DNA of 64,000 bases from an uncultured Chloroflexales bacterium. GTDB taxonomy: Bacteria > Chloroflexota > Chloroflexia > Chloroflexales > Chloroflexaceae. This document shows positions 34,610 through 43,297 of the stretch, piece by piece. The notes beneath the pieces are model-generated. The model made no database searches and was not told where the DNA came from. It saw only the letters and a program-made list of their open reading frames with translations. Location of the stretch: the NCBI GenBank assembly GCA_937918935.1, contig CAKZSI010000022.1, positions 1 through 64,000 of the forward strand, given 5' to 3'. How positions within the stretch are numbered: position 1 is the stretch's first letter; the number at the start of each line of letters is the position of its first letter. Both the position numbers and the translations under genes were made by a program.

Positions 34610-36193
34610 GTGACCCAGCAAGGCCGCGATCGCCCGGTGGTGCTTGAAGCCCGCGCGATCACCAGGCGTTTCCCCGGCGTCGTCGCCAACGATAACGTGT
34701 CGCTCCAGCTTCACCAGGGGGAGATCCTGGCCCTCCTGGGCGAAAACGGCGCCGGCAAGTCAACCTTGATGAACATCCTCTACGGCCTCTACCACCAGGA
34801 CGAGGGCGAGATCTTCGTCAGGGGCCAGCCGCTGCGGGTTTCCAGCCCGCACGAGTCCATCCAGCGCGGCATCGGCATGGTCCACCAGCATTTCCAGCTC
34901 GTGCCGGTGATGACCGTTGCCGAGAACGTGATCCTGGGCAATGAAGTTACCCGTGGTCCCGGCTGGCTCGACCGCCGGCGCGCTGGCGAGCAGATCCGCG
35001 CCATCTCGCGCCAGTATGGCCTTGAGGTTGACCCCGACGCGCTTATCGCCGATCTCGACGTGGGCGCCCAGCAACGGGTGGAGATCATCAAGGCCCTCTA
35101 CCGCAACGCGGACATCCTCATCCTCGATGAACCGACCGCCGTGCTTACCCCCCAGGAAGCTGATGACCTGATGCAGATGATGCGCAAACTGGCCCGCCAG
35201 GGCAAGTCGATCATCTTCATCACCCACAAACTCCGCGAGGTGCTGGCCGTCGCCGACCGGATCATGGTCCTGCGCGCGGGGCGCGTGGTTGGCGAAACCA
35301 CCCCTGCCGAGGCGACCGAGGCCAGCCTGGCGGCGATGATGGTGGGCCGCAGCGTCATGCTCCAGGTTGAACGGGGCGAGATGCGTCCGGGCGCGGTGGT
35401 GCTGGAGGTGACCAACCTCCACGTTCGCGATGATCGCCAGCTCCTGGCGGTACGTGGAGTGAACCTGCAGGTGCGGGCCGGAGAGATCCTCGGCATCGCG
35501 GGCGTACAGGGCAACGGACAGACGGAACTGGTCCAGGCCCTCACCGGTCTGCGCCTGCCCGAGAGCGGGAGCGTGCGCATCGCCGGACACGATGTTACCG
35601 GTGCGACTCCCCGCCGGATCAGCGAATTGGGGGTTGCCCACATCCCGGAGGACCGCCAGCGCGACGGGTTGGTGTCGAGCTACCCGCTGACTGACAATGC
35701 GGTGCTTGAACTGTACTACCTCGCGCCCTTTGCCCGCGGCCTGGTTCGTGACGACGCGGCCGTGCGTGACCACGCCGAGCGCCTGGTGCAAGAATTCGAC
35801 GTGCGCACGCCAACGGTGACGGCGCCAGCCAGTTCGCTCTCGGGCGGCAACCAGCAGAAACTCATCGTCGCCCGCGAGTTTACGCGCGAGTTGCGGCTGC
35901 TGATCGCCGCGCAGCCCACCCGCGGCATCGATGTCGGCTCGATCGAGTTCATCCACAACCAGATTGTGAAGAAACGTGACGAGGGTGTCGCCGTCCTGCT
36001 GGTCTCCGCCGAACTGGACGAGATCCTTTCCCTCTCCGATCGGATTGCGGTGATATACCATGGTGAGATCGTGGCGACGGTGAACAATGGCGAGCTCAGC
36101 CGGGAGCAACTGGGTTTGTTGATGGCCGGCGCGAGCCTGAGCGAAACGGCGGCGATGAGCCCCTCGCTGGCCCATTCGGAAGGATTGTCTTAG
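34610..36193 (+). CDS. ABC ATPase of a BMP-family (nucleoside-type) importer, two fused ATPase domains
   Basis: About 527-residue cytoplasmic ATPase with two nucleotide-binding domains. The first has Walker A GENGAGKST and Walker B DILILDEPTAVL, but a signature region DLDVGAQQRVEIIKAL; the second has a degenerate Walker A GVQGNGQTE and a good signature LSGGNQQKLIVAREF, the usual asymmetry of RbsA/YufO/NupO-type proteins. The MVHQHFQLVPVMTVAENV stretch points to the BMP/nucleoside branch. I chose the GTG at 34610, with GAGG 6 nt upstream; ATG at 34553 is an alternative. It is followed by one permease gene. Confidence 0.85.
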   Translation: MTQQGRDRPVVLEARAITRRFPGVVANDNVSLQLHQGEILALLGENGAGKSTLMNILYGLYHQDEGEIFVRGQPLRVSSPHESIQRGIGMVHQHFQLVPVMTVAENVILGNEVTRGPGWLDRRRAGEQIRAISRQYGLEVDPDALIADLDVGAQQRVEIIKALYRNADILILDEPTAVLTPQEADDLMQMMRKLARQGKSIIFITHKLREVLAVADRIMVLRAGRVVGETTPAEATEASLAAMMVGRSVMLQVERGEMRPGAVVLEVTNLHVRDDRQLLAVRGVNLQVRAGEILGIAGVQGNGQTELVQALTGLRLPESGSVRIAGHDVTGATPRRISELGVAHIPEDRQRDGLVSSYPLTDNAVLELYYLAPFARGLVRDDAAVRDHAERLVQEFDVRTPTVTAPASSLSGGNQQKLIVAREFTRELRLLIAAQPTRGIDVGSIEFIHNQIVKKRDEGVAVLLVSAELDEILSLSDRIAVIYHGEIVATVNNGELSREQLGLLMAGASLSETAAMSPSLAHSEGLS

Positions 36194-36310
36194 TGCACTG
36201 CCCGGAATGCTTGATTGATCCACGGGGGGCCTTTCGAGCATGTGCCGGATGCCCCACGGAGCGTCAAGCGTTTCAGCTTGACCATGGCTTCACGCCCCTT
36301 CGGAGACAGC

Positions 36311-37459
36311 ATGGCTGAGGCAGTTGAAGGACGCGCCCCCTCCCCTGGTCCGGCAGGTTTTCGCGAGTATTACGCCCGCTATGCGCCGTACCTGGTGCCC
36401 GTCTTCGCCGTATTTACTGCGCTGGTCGTGGGCGCGCTCATGATTGGCCTGACCGGCGGCGACTGGCTGGCGGCCTATATCGGCCTCTGGGAGGGATCGT
36501 TCGGCACCCCGATCGCAATTGCTAGCACCGTGGTACGGGCGACGCCCTTTATCATCGCCGGTCTGGCGGTGGCGGTGGCCTTCAAGGCGGGGCTGTTCAA
36601 CATCGGGGCCGAGGGACAGCTCTACGCCGGATCGGTCTGTGTGGTGCTGGTGGGCACGCTGCTCCAACTCCCCCCGGTGCTCCACATCCCGGTGGGGATC
36701 TTCGCCGGGGCGATTGGCGGTGCAGCCTGGGCCTCGATTGCCGGGTTTCTCAAGGCGCGCACAGGGGCCCACGAGGTGATCAATACGATCATGCTCAACT
36801 ATATCGCCATTCGCCTGACGGACTGGCTGATCAGGAGCAAGAACCCCTATCTCCTCGGTGACCCCGCCGATCCCAGCTCCGCCCGCACCATGTATATCGC
36901 GGAGACGATGCGCTTGCCCGGTTTTCGTCTATCCGATACGATCGTCTTGCATCTGGGGATCCTGATCGCGATCGTTCTGGTCTTCCTGGTGGCCTGGTTC
37001 CTCAACCGCACCACCATTGGTTTCGAACTCCGCACCGTGGGCAGCAACCCCGGCGCCGCGCGCTACGCCGGCATGAGCGTGCCAAAGACAATCATTCTGG
37101 CAATGGCCTTCGCCGGGGCGCTGGCCGGCATCGGCGGCGCTGGCGAGGTTATGGGCGTGCGCTACGCCCTGAGCACCGATTTCTTCTCCGGGCTAGGGTT
37201 CGATGCCATCGCAGTGGCGCTTCTCGCCCGCGCCAACCCGATCGGGATCGTCTTCTCCGGGTTGCTCTGGGGCGGCCTGCTCACCGGCGCACGCCTGATG
37301 CAGGTGCGCGCCGGATTGTCCATTGACGTGATCAAGATCGTCCAGGCCCTGATCATCATGTTCGTCGCTGCCGACCAGATCGTGCGTTTCATCTACCGCA
37401 TCCCCCGGCCCCCACCCGGCGAGGAGACGATGATCTCGAAAGGCTGGGGCGGGGGGTAG
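36311..37459 (+). CDS. ABC permease of a BMP-family (nucleoside-type) importer, YufP/NupP-like
   Basis: 382-residue inner-membrane permease of the branched-chain amino acid/ribose-type superfamily with about eight to ten helices. Typical motifs are ATPFIIAGLAVAVAFKAGLFNIGAEGQ and TGAHEVINTIMLNYIA and the later RTVGSNPGAARYAGMS. GGAG lies 5 nt before the ATG at 36311. Systems of this type normally have two permeases and a lipoprotein BmpA; neither the second permease nor BmpA is found next to it, and repeat-rich sequence follows directly. Confidence 0.85.
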   Translation: MAEAVEGRAPSPGPAGFREYYARYAPYLVPVFAVFTALVVGALMIGLTGGDWLAAYIGLWEGSFGTPIAIASTVVRATPFIIAGLAVAVAFKAGLFNIGAEGQLYAGSVCVVLVGTLLQLPPVLHIPVGIFAGAIGGAAWASIAGFLKARTGAHEVINTIMLNYIAIRLTDWLIRSKNPYLLGDPADPSSARTMYIAETMRLPGFRLSDTIVLHLGILIAIVLVFLVAWFLNRTTIGFELRTVGSNPGAARYAGMSVPKTIILAMAFAGALAGIGGAGEVMGVRYALSTDFFSGLGFDAIAVALLARANPIGIVFSGLLWGGLLTGARLMQVRAGLSIDVIKIVQALIIMFVAADQIVRFIYRIPRPPPGEETMISKGWGGG

Positions 37460-37483
37460 TCTGCGCCTCCTGTTGGCAGGGTC

Positions 37484-37642
37484 GTGGGGAAACCCTGTTT
37501 CTCCGTCCGCCTTCACCCGGCCAGAGAGTGCCGGCGTCTGTCTATGGGCAGAGGCGTGGGGAAACCCGGTTTCCCCATTCGCCTCCAACCGGTATTGGAG
37601 CTGCCAGAACCCACGGGCCTGGGTACGGGGAAACCGGGTTCC
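37484..37642. repeat. Three A-type palindromes in tandem
   Basis: GGGGAAACCCTGTTTCTCC (near 37486), GGGGAAACCCGGTTTCCCC (37559-37577) and GGGGAAACCGGGTTCC (near 37627) are spaced about 70 nt apart, between the permease and thioesterase genes. Confidence 0.7.
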
Positions 37643-37673
37643 TCTATTTTCAATTGAAGATCTAAAGAACGCC

Positions 37674-38216
37674 ATGAACAACCACCAGGAACAGAGTGAT
37701 TACCGTCCGCGAAAAATTGCCGCCGAGGAACGCATGGCCGACATCATCCTGCCCGGCCAGACCAATGGTTATGGTACGATGTTCGGCGGCGATGTTATGG
37801 CGATGATGGACAAAGCGGCGGGTATCGCGGCGATGCGCTTCTGCCGCCAGCCCGTTGTCACTGCCTCGAGCGAGCGGATCGATTTTCGCACCCCCATCGG
37901 CCAGGGTGAGATTATCGAGGCCTATTCCCGGGTGATTTATGTGGGCCGAACCTCGCTGGTCGTGCGGGTGCATGTGTTCGCCGAGCATCCGCTCAAGGGC
38001 GAACGGCGCATCTGCACCACCGGCTACTTCAGCATGGTCGCCATCAGCGTCGATGGCGCCCCGGTCCAGCCGGTACCTGAACTTATTTTGCCCGACGACG
38101 TGGCCCGCGCCGAACATGCCCTCGGCGCGGAGATCCACGCCAGCATTGTCGCCAGAAAGAATAATCGCGGGACGGACCTGCTGACCGTCGCGCCTGGATC
38201 GGGCCATCTTGAATGA
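37674..38216 (+). CDS. Acyl-CoA thioesterase (YciA/BACH-type hotdog)
   Basis: 180-residue hotdog-fold thioesterase. MADIILPGQTNGYGTMFGGDVMAMMDKAAGIAAMRF carries the conserved N-x-x-G-x-x-FGG-x-x-M-x-x-MD signature including the catalytic Asp, and VTASSERIDFRTPI follows as usual. Hydrolyses acyl-CoA to free CoA and acid in the cytoplasm; chain length not predictable. The ATG at 37674 starts the conserved region; the longer frame upstream runs through repeats. Overlaps the next gene by ATGA, so both are co-translated. Confidence 0.88.
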   Translation: MNNHQEQSDYRPRKIAAEERMADIILPGQTNGYGTMFGGDVMAMMDKAAGIAAMRFCRQPVVTASSERIDFRTPIGQGEIIEAYSRVIYVGRTSLVVRVHVFAEHPLKGERRICTTGYFSMVAISVDGAPVQPVPELILPDDVARAEHALGAEIHASIVARKNNRGTDLLTVAPGSGHLE

Positions 38217-38680
38217 TTGACGAGTCGCTCTTTCGTCAGGTGATGAGCCGCTTCGCCTCGGGCGTTACTGTGGTCACCACCGCCCACGAAGCGCGCCTGG
38301 CTGGTCTGACGGTCAGTTCGTTCGCTTCGTTGTCGCTGCAACCCACCCTGGTGTTGATCTGCATCGACCGGCGCGCCGACAGCCACGATGTGATCGCCGC
38401 GGCCGGCCAGTTCGCCGTAAACATTCTCAGCGAGGGCCAGGAGTACCTCTCGCGGCGTTTCGCCAGCGACGAGGCGACCAAGTTCACCGAGGGCACGTTC
38501 TTTCTCTCGGAGCGTGGCCTGCCCCTGCTGCACGGCGCGCTGGCGCATATCGAGTGCGCCCTTCACGGCGCCTTCCCCGGTGGCGACCACACGATCTACG
38601 TTGGCGAAGTGATGGCGGCGCGCTGCTTCGATGCGCGCCCCCTGCTCTACTATCGCTCGGGTTACCATACCTTAACGTGA
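38213..38680 (+). CDS. Flavin reductase-like FMN-binding protein
   Basis: 155-residue split-barrel flavoprotein of the flavin reductase/HpaC group. FASGVTVVTTAHEARLAGLTVSSFASLSLQPTLVLICIDR is the flavin-binding signature, and the HTIYVGEVMAARCFDARPLLYYRSGY end is typical. It presumably reduces free FMN/FAD with NAD(P)H for a partner oxygenase, but no oxygenase is adjacent. Starts by ATGA overlap with the thioesterase, suggesting linked function in acyl or aromatic metabolism. Confidence 0.85.
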   Translation: MIDESLFRQVMSRFASGVTVVTTAHEARLAGLTVSSFASLSLQPTLVLICIDRRADSHDVIAAAGQFAVNILSEGQEYLSRRFASDEATKFTEGTFFLSERGLPLLHGALAHIECALHGAFPGGDHTIYVGEVMAARCFDARPLLYYRSGYHTLT

Positions 38681-38772
38681 ACGGCCAGGATCCCGGAAGG
38701 GCTCCGTCCTCCGACGATCACGGGTACGGGGAAACCTGGTTCCCCCATACCCCCTCGCAGGGGCAGGCGGTA

Positions 38773-38792
38773 GCGCAACCTCCGGGTTGCGC
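38773..38792. repeat. C-type palindrome
   Basis: GCGCAACC-tccg-GGTTGCGC preceded by GGTA. Related dyads lie at 40098-40135 and 45800-45828 (GGTAG...CTACC ends). Part of the 349-nt gap before the lipoprotein gene; the same gap holds a B/A pair at about 38696-38752. Confidence 0.6.
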
Positions 38793-38900
38793 ACAGGTAT
38801 AAGGGGCCATATGTGGCGCATCTGTCAGGTTCGAACCCCGCCTCCTGACCCATGCCCGGTGGAAAAGGCGCGCTGTCGGGGCGCCCGCTCCGTGCCCCTT

Positions 38901-39071
38901 CTCAGGTGCAGGGTTTTCCGGCACATCCTCGTGCCGCATTCGCCATCCGGGGCATTGGGACGTCCAATGCCCCCCTCTCCCGCGAGCGGGAGAGGGGGGC
39001 AGGGCGGTGAGGATCGTAAGCGCATTGGAATGCCGAAGACCCCTTTTCGCTCGAAAAACCCTGCACCTGAG
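38901..39071. repeat. 171-bp foldback element with 17-bp perfect terminal inverted repeats
   Basis: CTCAGGTGCAGGGTTTT (38901-38917) is exactly inverted at 39055-39071. Nested inside are CATTGG-acgt-CCAATG and a strong CCCCCCTCTCCC-gcga-GCGGGAGAGGGGGG hairpin. It has no coding capacity of its own and resembles a MITE or other non-autonomous foldback element. It overlaps the start of the following gene. Confidence 0.8.
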
Positions 39072-39935
39072 AGGTCCCTACCCCCCACTTTCCTCGGCGC
39101 CATTCTCTGGTTCCTGGCCGCGTTCATCGCCGCATGCGGCGCGACCGGCGGGGTAGCGTCAGGTGGTTCCACCAGCGCGCCTATCCCCACCCTGATGGCG
39201 ACTGCCACCGGCATACCTCCGCCCAGCCTGACTGCCACGGCGCCACCCGCCGATACCGGCTGGCTGCTCGCGGCGCCCGGCGTCGAGACGCGCCGCCTGC
39301 GCGCCGCTGTTGCCGGGCGTGAGACGGTCATTAGCGTTGTCCGGCTCGACCCGCGGCAGGTGCGCTTCCTCGTGGGATACGCTCCGGAGGCGCCCCTGCC
39401 CCTGGCGAGTTGGGCCGAACGCACTGGCGCACGGGTCGCCATCAACGGCGGCTTCTTCGACCCCGATGGGCGCAGCGTGGCCCTGCTGGTCCACGATGGT
39501 CAGATCGAAGGGAGCAGTTACGTCGGGCAAGGAGGCATGTTTGCCGTGTCACCGGAGGGCGCGGTCTGGTTGCAGAGCCTCGCCGATCAGCCCTTCGACC
39601 CCAACGTGCCGCTGGCTCAGGCGCTCCAGGGATGGCCGATGCTGGTCAAACCGGGCATCGGCGCGAGTTATCACGTCGAGGATTATGACCGCGCCCGCCG
39701 CAGCGCCCTCGGCCTGGACCACGGTGGACGGGTGGTGCTCGTTGTTGCCTCTGCGCCAGTGTTCACCCTGGGCGAGTTCTCAGCCTGGCTGGCAGCCTCC
39801 GAGCTGGAACTCGAGTCGGCGGTCAATCTCGACGGCGGCGCCTCCAGCGGTCTGATTGTGCAGAGCGAGAGCGCCCCCGAACGCATCGAGCCGTTCGTGC
39901 CCTTGCCGATTGTGCTCCTCGCGCTGCCGGCGTAG
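39030..39935 (+). CDS. Lipoprotein with phosphodiester glycosidase (NAGPA-like) domain
   Basis: 301-residue exported protein. A hydrophobic signal segment ends in a lipobox (FLAAFIAAC, Cys near residue 35), then a low-complexity Pro/Thr linker to about 80, then the NAGPA-like domain with RVAINGGFFDPDGRS and ESAVNLDGGASSGLIV. Proteins of this family act on phosphodiester-linked sugars in surface polysaccharides; the exact reaction here is unknown. The only usable upstream ATG (39030) lies inside a foldback element and has no Shine-Dalgarno, so the first 14 codons are repeat-derived and the original start may have been displaced. Confidence 0.75.
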   Translation: MPKTPFRSKNPAPERSLPPTFLGAILWFLAAFIAACGATGGVASGGSTSAPIPTLMATATGIPPPSLTATAPPADTGWLLAAPGVETRRLRAAVAGRETVISVVRLDPRQVRFLVGYAPEAPLPLASWAERTGARVAINGGFFDPDGRSVALLVHDGQIEGSSYVGQGGMFAVSPEGAVWLQSLADQPFDPNVPLAQALQGWPMLVKPGIGASYHVEDYDRARRSALGLDHGGRVVLVVASAPVFTLGEFSAWLAASELELESAVNLDGGASSGLIVQSESAPERIEPFVPLPIVLLALPA

Positions 39936-40023
39936 GGTCGAAGCGGCGGTGCAGCCAATCCTTCGGCCCACGCCGGACGAGGGCCGATATGCGCTCAGAG
40001 GGGGGCCGTGGTACGATAATCTG

Positions 40024-40075
40024 GTTGTGATATTTGCGGGAAGGGCTTCGCCCTCCCGCCGCATCAATCACAATC
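40024..40075. repeat. Nested palindrome (B-type core with outer dyad)
   Basis: GCGGGAAGGGC-ttc-GCCCTCCCGC at 40036-40059, flanked by GGTTGTGAT (40023-40031) and ATCACAATC (40067-40075). Lies in the 331-nt gap before the YbjN-like gene; no gene is visible in that gap. Confidence 0.65.
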
Positions 40076-40266
40076 ATCGTGACAGCCCACGCTCGCGGCG
40101 GCGCAGGTTGCGCCGCACTGTAACCTGCGCTACCATACCACATTAACACGAAGTCCCTATCATACCAATTTTGCTTGAATGGACGGCATACCCATTTATC
40201 GACTGGTCTCACTACAGATACAGAAATCGAAAATCTAAAATCCGAGATCGCACGAGGTGCTCGACG

Positions 40267-40779
40267 ATGAGCAGCGACCCTTACCGCGAATCGCCCGCCC
40301 AGAACGCCGGAGGACTGCGCCGCCTGCGTGGCGAGCGCGCCCTGGCAACCCTGTCGCGCCTGCTGGCCGACGATGGCTGGCGTCCGCGTTCTGGCGGTGC
40401 TGGCCGCTTTGTGATGACCTATCGCTCCAACGGGGCGGTCTTCGAGCTGTGGGCAGAGATCATTGTTCACTCCGAGCAACTGGTGGTGAACGCGGTGCCC
40501 CCGTTGACCGTGCCTCCCGATCGGCGGGCCGCCGCCGCCGAATATGTGCTGCGTGCCACCTGGGGCCTGTACGTTGGCAGCCTGGATCTGGATCTCGACA
40601 CGGGCCAGGTACGCGCCCGCTGCGGCCTCGACTTCGAGGGCGAGCCGCTCACCCCCCGCCTCATCCGCAACGCGCTGACCATCGCCGTGCGGATCATGGA
40701 GACGTACCTGTCCGGGCTGGAGCGGGTGATTGACGGCGTCGCGCCGCTAGAGGCCATCCGCGCCGTGGAAGGGAACTGA
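40267..40779 (+). CDS. YbjN-domain-like protein
   Basis: 170-residue cytosolic protein. The region ALATLSRLLADDGWRPRSGGAGRFVMTYRSNGAVFELWAEI followed by QLVVNAVPPLTVPPDRRAAAAEYVLRATWGLYVGSLDLDLDTGQVRARCGLDFEG follows the pattern of the YbjN (bacterial sensory-transduction-regulator-like) fold, related to type III secretion chaperones. No catalytic site is visible. GAGGTG is 9 nt upstream of the ATG at 40267. Function unknown; monocistronic. Confidence 0.6.
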   Translation: MSSDPYRESPAQNAGGLRRLRGERALATLSRLLADDGWRPRSGGAGRFVMTYRSNGAVFELWAEIIVHSEQLVVNAVPPLTVPPDRRAAAAEYVLRATWGLYVGSLDLDLDTGQVRARCGLDFEGEPLTPRLIRNALTIAVRIMETYLSGLERVIDGVAPLEAIRAVEGN

Positions 40780-40860
40780 GGCGCAAATGGGCCAGAGATG
40801 GGCGGTCCGGGAGGCCGGGGTTCTCCCGGGAAACCCTTACGCCCGACCGCGGTAGGGACC

Positions 40861-40879
40861 GGGAGGGCGCAGCCCTCCC
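40861..40879. repeat. B-type palindrome
   Basis: GGGAGGGCGCAGCCCTCCC, a model copy of the B type. A degenerate A-type (CGGGAG...CTCCCG) precedes it at about 40808-40830. Confidence 0.75.
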
Positions 40880-40959
40880 AGAAAGACTTCTTTTCATCCC
40901 TTGTTGTACGGCGCGGCCGTATAGGCGCCTGATACCCAACGACCATCACAGGAGGAGTC

Positions 40960-42570
40960 ATGACCATTCCCGTGATCGACCTCTCCGTGCCGTCCGATTT
41001 CAACTGGGCCTACGACGTCGTGGATCGCTGGGCCGAGGATCCAGACAAACTGGCAATGCGGTGGATCGGGCCGGCGGGTGAGGAACGGGCGATCACTTTC
41101 GCTGAGTTGCGCGAGCGCACCAACCGGCTCGCCGGGGGGTTGGAGGGCCTGGGGTTAGTACGGGGCGACCGGGTGTTGCTCGTGCTGCCGCGGGTGGTGG
41201 AATGGTGGGAGAGCGTGCTGGGCCTTATGAAGATGGGCGCCGTCGCCATGCCTGGCACGAGCCTGCTGACGGCCAAAGATATTGCCTATCGCATCAACGC
41301 CGCCGAGGCCCGCGCGCTTATCACCGACGCCGATGGCGCGGCCAAAGTTGACGCCATTCGTGCCGAGTGCCCCGGCCTGGAATTGCTGGTTATCGTCGGC
41401 GAGCCGCGCCCGGGCTGGCACAGCTTCGCCGAGGCGCTTGCCGGCGGCGCGGCGGAGCGTTCACGTCTGCCCACCCCCAGCGATGAACCGTGCATGATCT
41501 ACTTTACCTCGGGAACCGCAGGCAACCCCAGGATGGTGCTGCATACCCATGCCAGTTATCCCATCGGCCATCGCATCACCGGGGCCTACTGGCTGGCCCT
41601 TACCCCCGATGATCTGCACTGGAACCTCTCGGATACGGGCTGGGCCAAGGCGGCCTGGTCGAGCCTGTTCGGGCCGTGGAACATGGGCGCGGCCCTGTTC
41701 GTCCACGATGGCCGGGGCAAGTACAACCCCCGCGAAACGCTGGAACTGCTCCAGCGTTACCCGGTGACCACCTTCTGCGCGGCGCCTACCATCTACCGCC
41801 TGCTGGTGCAGGAGGATCTGCGAGCCTATCGCTTTCCGCACCTGCGCTCATGCACCAGCGCTGGCGAGCCGCTCAATCCCGAGGTGATCGCCGTCTGGCG
41901 CGAGGCGACGGGGATCACCGTGCGCGATGGCTACGGGCAGACCGAGTCGGTGCTGCTCTGCGGCAACCCGCCTGGCCAGGAACTGCGGCCTGGTTCGATG
42001 GGCAAGCCGCTGCCCGGTCTTATCCTGGCGGTGATTGACCACGAGGGCAACCCGCTGCCGCCGCGTCGCGAGGGCGATCTGGCCGTGAAGGTGAAGCCCG
42101 AGCGCCCGGTGGGTCTGTTCAAGGAGTACTGGCGCACGCCGGGCGCTACCGCGGCCTGTCATCGGGGCGACTGGTATATCACCGGCGACCGGGCCTATGT
42201 GGACGAGGAGGGCTACTTCTGGTTCGTGGGCCGTGCAGACGATGTGATTATCAGCGCGGGCTACCGTATCGGTCCCTTCGAGGTCGAGAGCGCCCTGATC
42301 GAACATCCCGCCGTGGCCGAAGCGGCCGTGGTGTCCAAGCCCGACCCGGCGCGGGGGGCGATTGTCAAGGCTTACGTGGTGCTCAGTTCCACGGCCAACC
42401 CTTCTGAGGCCCTGGCCCATGAACTCCAGGAGTTCGTGAAGCGGAACACCGCGCCCTACAAGTATCCCCGCGAGATTGAGTTCGTGAGCGAATTACCCAA
42501 GACCGTCAGCGGCAAGATCCGCCGGGCTGAGTTGCGGGCCCGCGCGAAACAGGAGGCGACCAGCCAATGA
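40960..42570 (+). CDS. Acyl-CoA synthetase (AMP-forming, medium-chain ACSM-like)
   Basis: 536-residue ANL-superfamily ligase that activates a carboxylic acid to its CoA thioester via an acyl-adenylate. The AMP P-loop is YFTSGTAGNPRMV, followed by RDGYGQTESVLLCGN, the hinge in WYITGDRAYVDEEGYFWFVGRADDVIISAGYRIGPFEVE and the catalytic Lys in SGKIRRAELR. The pattern HWNLSDTGWAKAAWSSLFGPWNMGA is typical of medium-chain enzymes. AGGAGGAG precedes the ATG. ATGA overlap with the next MaoC-like gene indicates one operon that activates and hydrates an acyl chain. Confidence 0.9.
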   Translation: MTIPVIDLSVPSDFNWAYDVVDRWAEDPDKLAMRWIGPAGEERAITFAELRERTNRLAGGLEGLGLVRGDRVLLVLPRVVEWWESVLGLMKMGAVAMPGTSLLTAKDIAYRINAAEARALITDADGAAKVDAIRAECPGLELLVIVGEPRPGWHSFAEALAGGAAERSRLPTPSDEPCMIYFTSGTAGNPRMVLHTHASYPIGHRITGAYWLALTPDDLHWNLSDTGWAKAAWSSLFGPWNMGAALFVHDGRGKYNPRETLELLQRYPVTTFCAAPTIYRLLVQEDLRAYRFPHLRSCTSAGEPLNPEVIAVWREATGITVRDGYGQTESVLLCGNPPGQELRPGSMGKPLPGLILAVIDHEGNPLPPRREGDLAVKVKPERPVGLFKEYWRTPGATAACHRGDWYITGDRAYVDEEGYFWFVGRADDVIISAGYRIGPFEVESALIEHPAVAEAAVVSKPDPARGAIVKAYVVLSSTANPSEALAHELQEFVKRNTAPYKYPREIEFVSELPKTVSGKIRRAELRARAKQEATSQ

Positions 42571-43019
42571 TTGACCCGGCCCACCTTGGCCGCTCCTTTG
42601 GCCCCTACACGGTGACGGTGGAACGTGCGCAGATCCGCCGCTTTGCCGAAACCCTCGCTCTCCCCGAACGGGTTTACTACGACGAGGCGGCCGCGCGGGC
42701 CGCGGGTCTGCCCGATCTGCCCGCGCCACCTACGCTGGCAACCTGTTACGGCTTGTGGGCCAACTCGGCCCTGCTCGCCGAACTGGAGGCCCTGGGTGCG
42801 CCGCTCCTGCGCCTGTTGCACGGTGAGCAGAACTACGTGTACCATGCCCCCGTGATCGCCGGCGATACCCTGACCGGCGCGCCGGCCATCGCCGCACTTG
42901 TGCGCAAAGAGGGCCGGCGCGGCCCCTTCCAGGTGCTTACCCTGGAGACGCGCTGGCGCAATCAACGGGGCGAGCTGGCCATTACCGATACGCTGGTGGT
43001 GGTCGTGTTGGACACCTGA
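42567..43019 (+). CDS. MaoC-like dehydratase, N-terminal-type (FAS1-like) hotdog subunit
   Basis: 150-residue hotdog protein matching the MaoC_dehydrat_N group: RSFGPYTVTVERAQIRRFAETLALPERVYYDEAAARAAGLPDLPAPPTL, then LHGEQNYVYHAPVIAGDTLTG. These usually pair with a second hotdog carrying the catalytic Asp/His. The catalytic residues are therefore expected on the partner at 43298. Starts by ATGA overlap with the acyl-CoA synthetase. Likely a subunit of an enoyl-CoA or hydroxyacyl hydratase. Confidence 0.82.
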   Translation: MIDPAHLGRSFGPYTVTVERAQIRRFAETLALPERVYYDEAAARAAGLPDLPAPPTLATCYGLWANSALLAELEALGAPLLRLLHGEQNYVYHAPVIAGDTLTGAPAIAALVRKEGRRGPFQVLTLETRWRNQRGELAITDTLVVVVLDT

Positions 43020-43154
43020 TCAACCAGTGGCCCTGGTGCACTTCGGCGGGCGGCCGCAGGCCCCCCTGTCGGGCGCAGCGAGGCCGTGCAGGACAGAGCT
43101 TGCGGAGGGGCGCAGTCCTCCGCAGGACGAGGGTTCATTATCTGTGAGCTGAGT

Positions 43155-43272
43155 TTTTCGCTACACTTCCGCCCCCTCCCCAACCCTCCTCCGCCGGGGG
43201 AGGGCGTCCGGCTACTCCCCCGGCGGGGGGAGGCTGAGAGGGGGGCGGAAATGCAAGGAAACGTAGTGTACA
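43155..43272. repeat. Long GC-rich foldback element, copy 1
   Basis: Opens TTTTTCGCTACAC, followed by an arm CTTCCGCCCCCTCCCC, a centre near CCGCCGGGGGAGGGCGTCCGG, and closes GAGGGGGGCGGAAATGCAAG with GTAGTGTAC. The same segments recur, in the same order, in copy 2 at 44549-44685. It separates the two MaoC-like genes by 278 nt. Confidence 0.75.
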
Positions 43273-43297
43273 GCCTCCTCGTTGTAAGATTAGAACT

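Noticed and set aside
38818-38860. Possible tRNA: GGTTCGAAC resembling a T-loop on either strand
   Set aside because: The flanking bases do not pair as a 5-bp T-stem, no 7-bp acceptor stem or anticodon arm can be built, and the stretch forms an ordinary GTCAGG...CCTGAC-like dyad.
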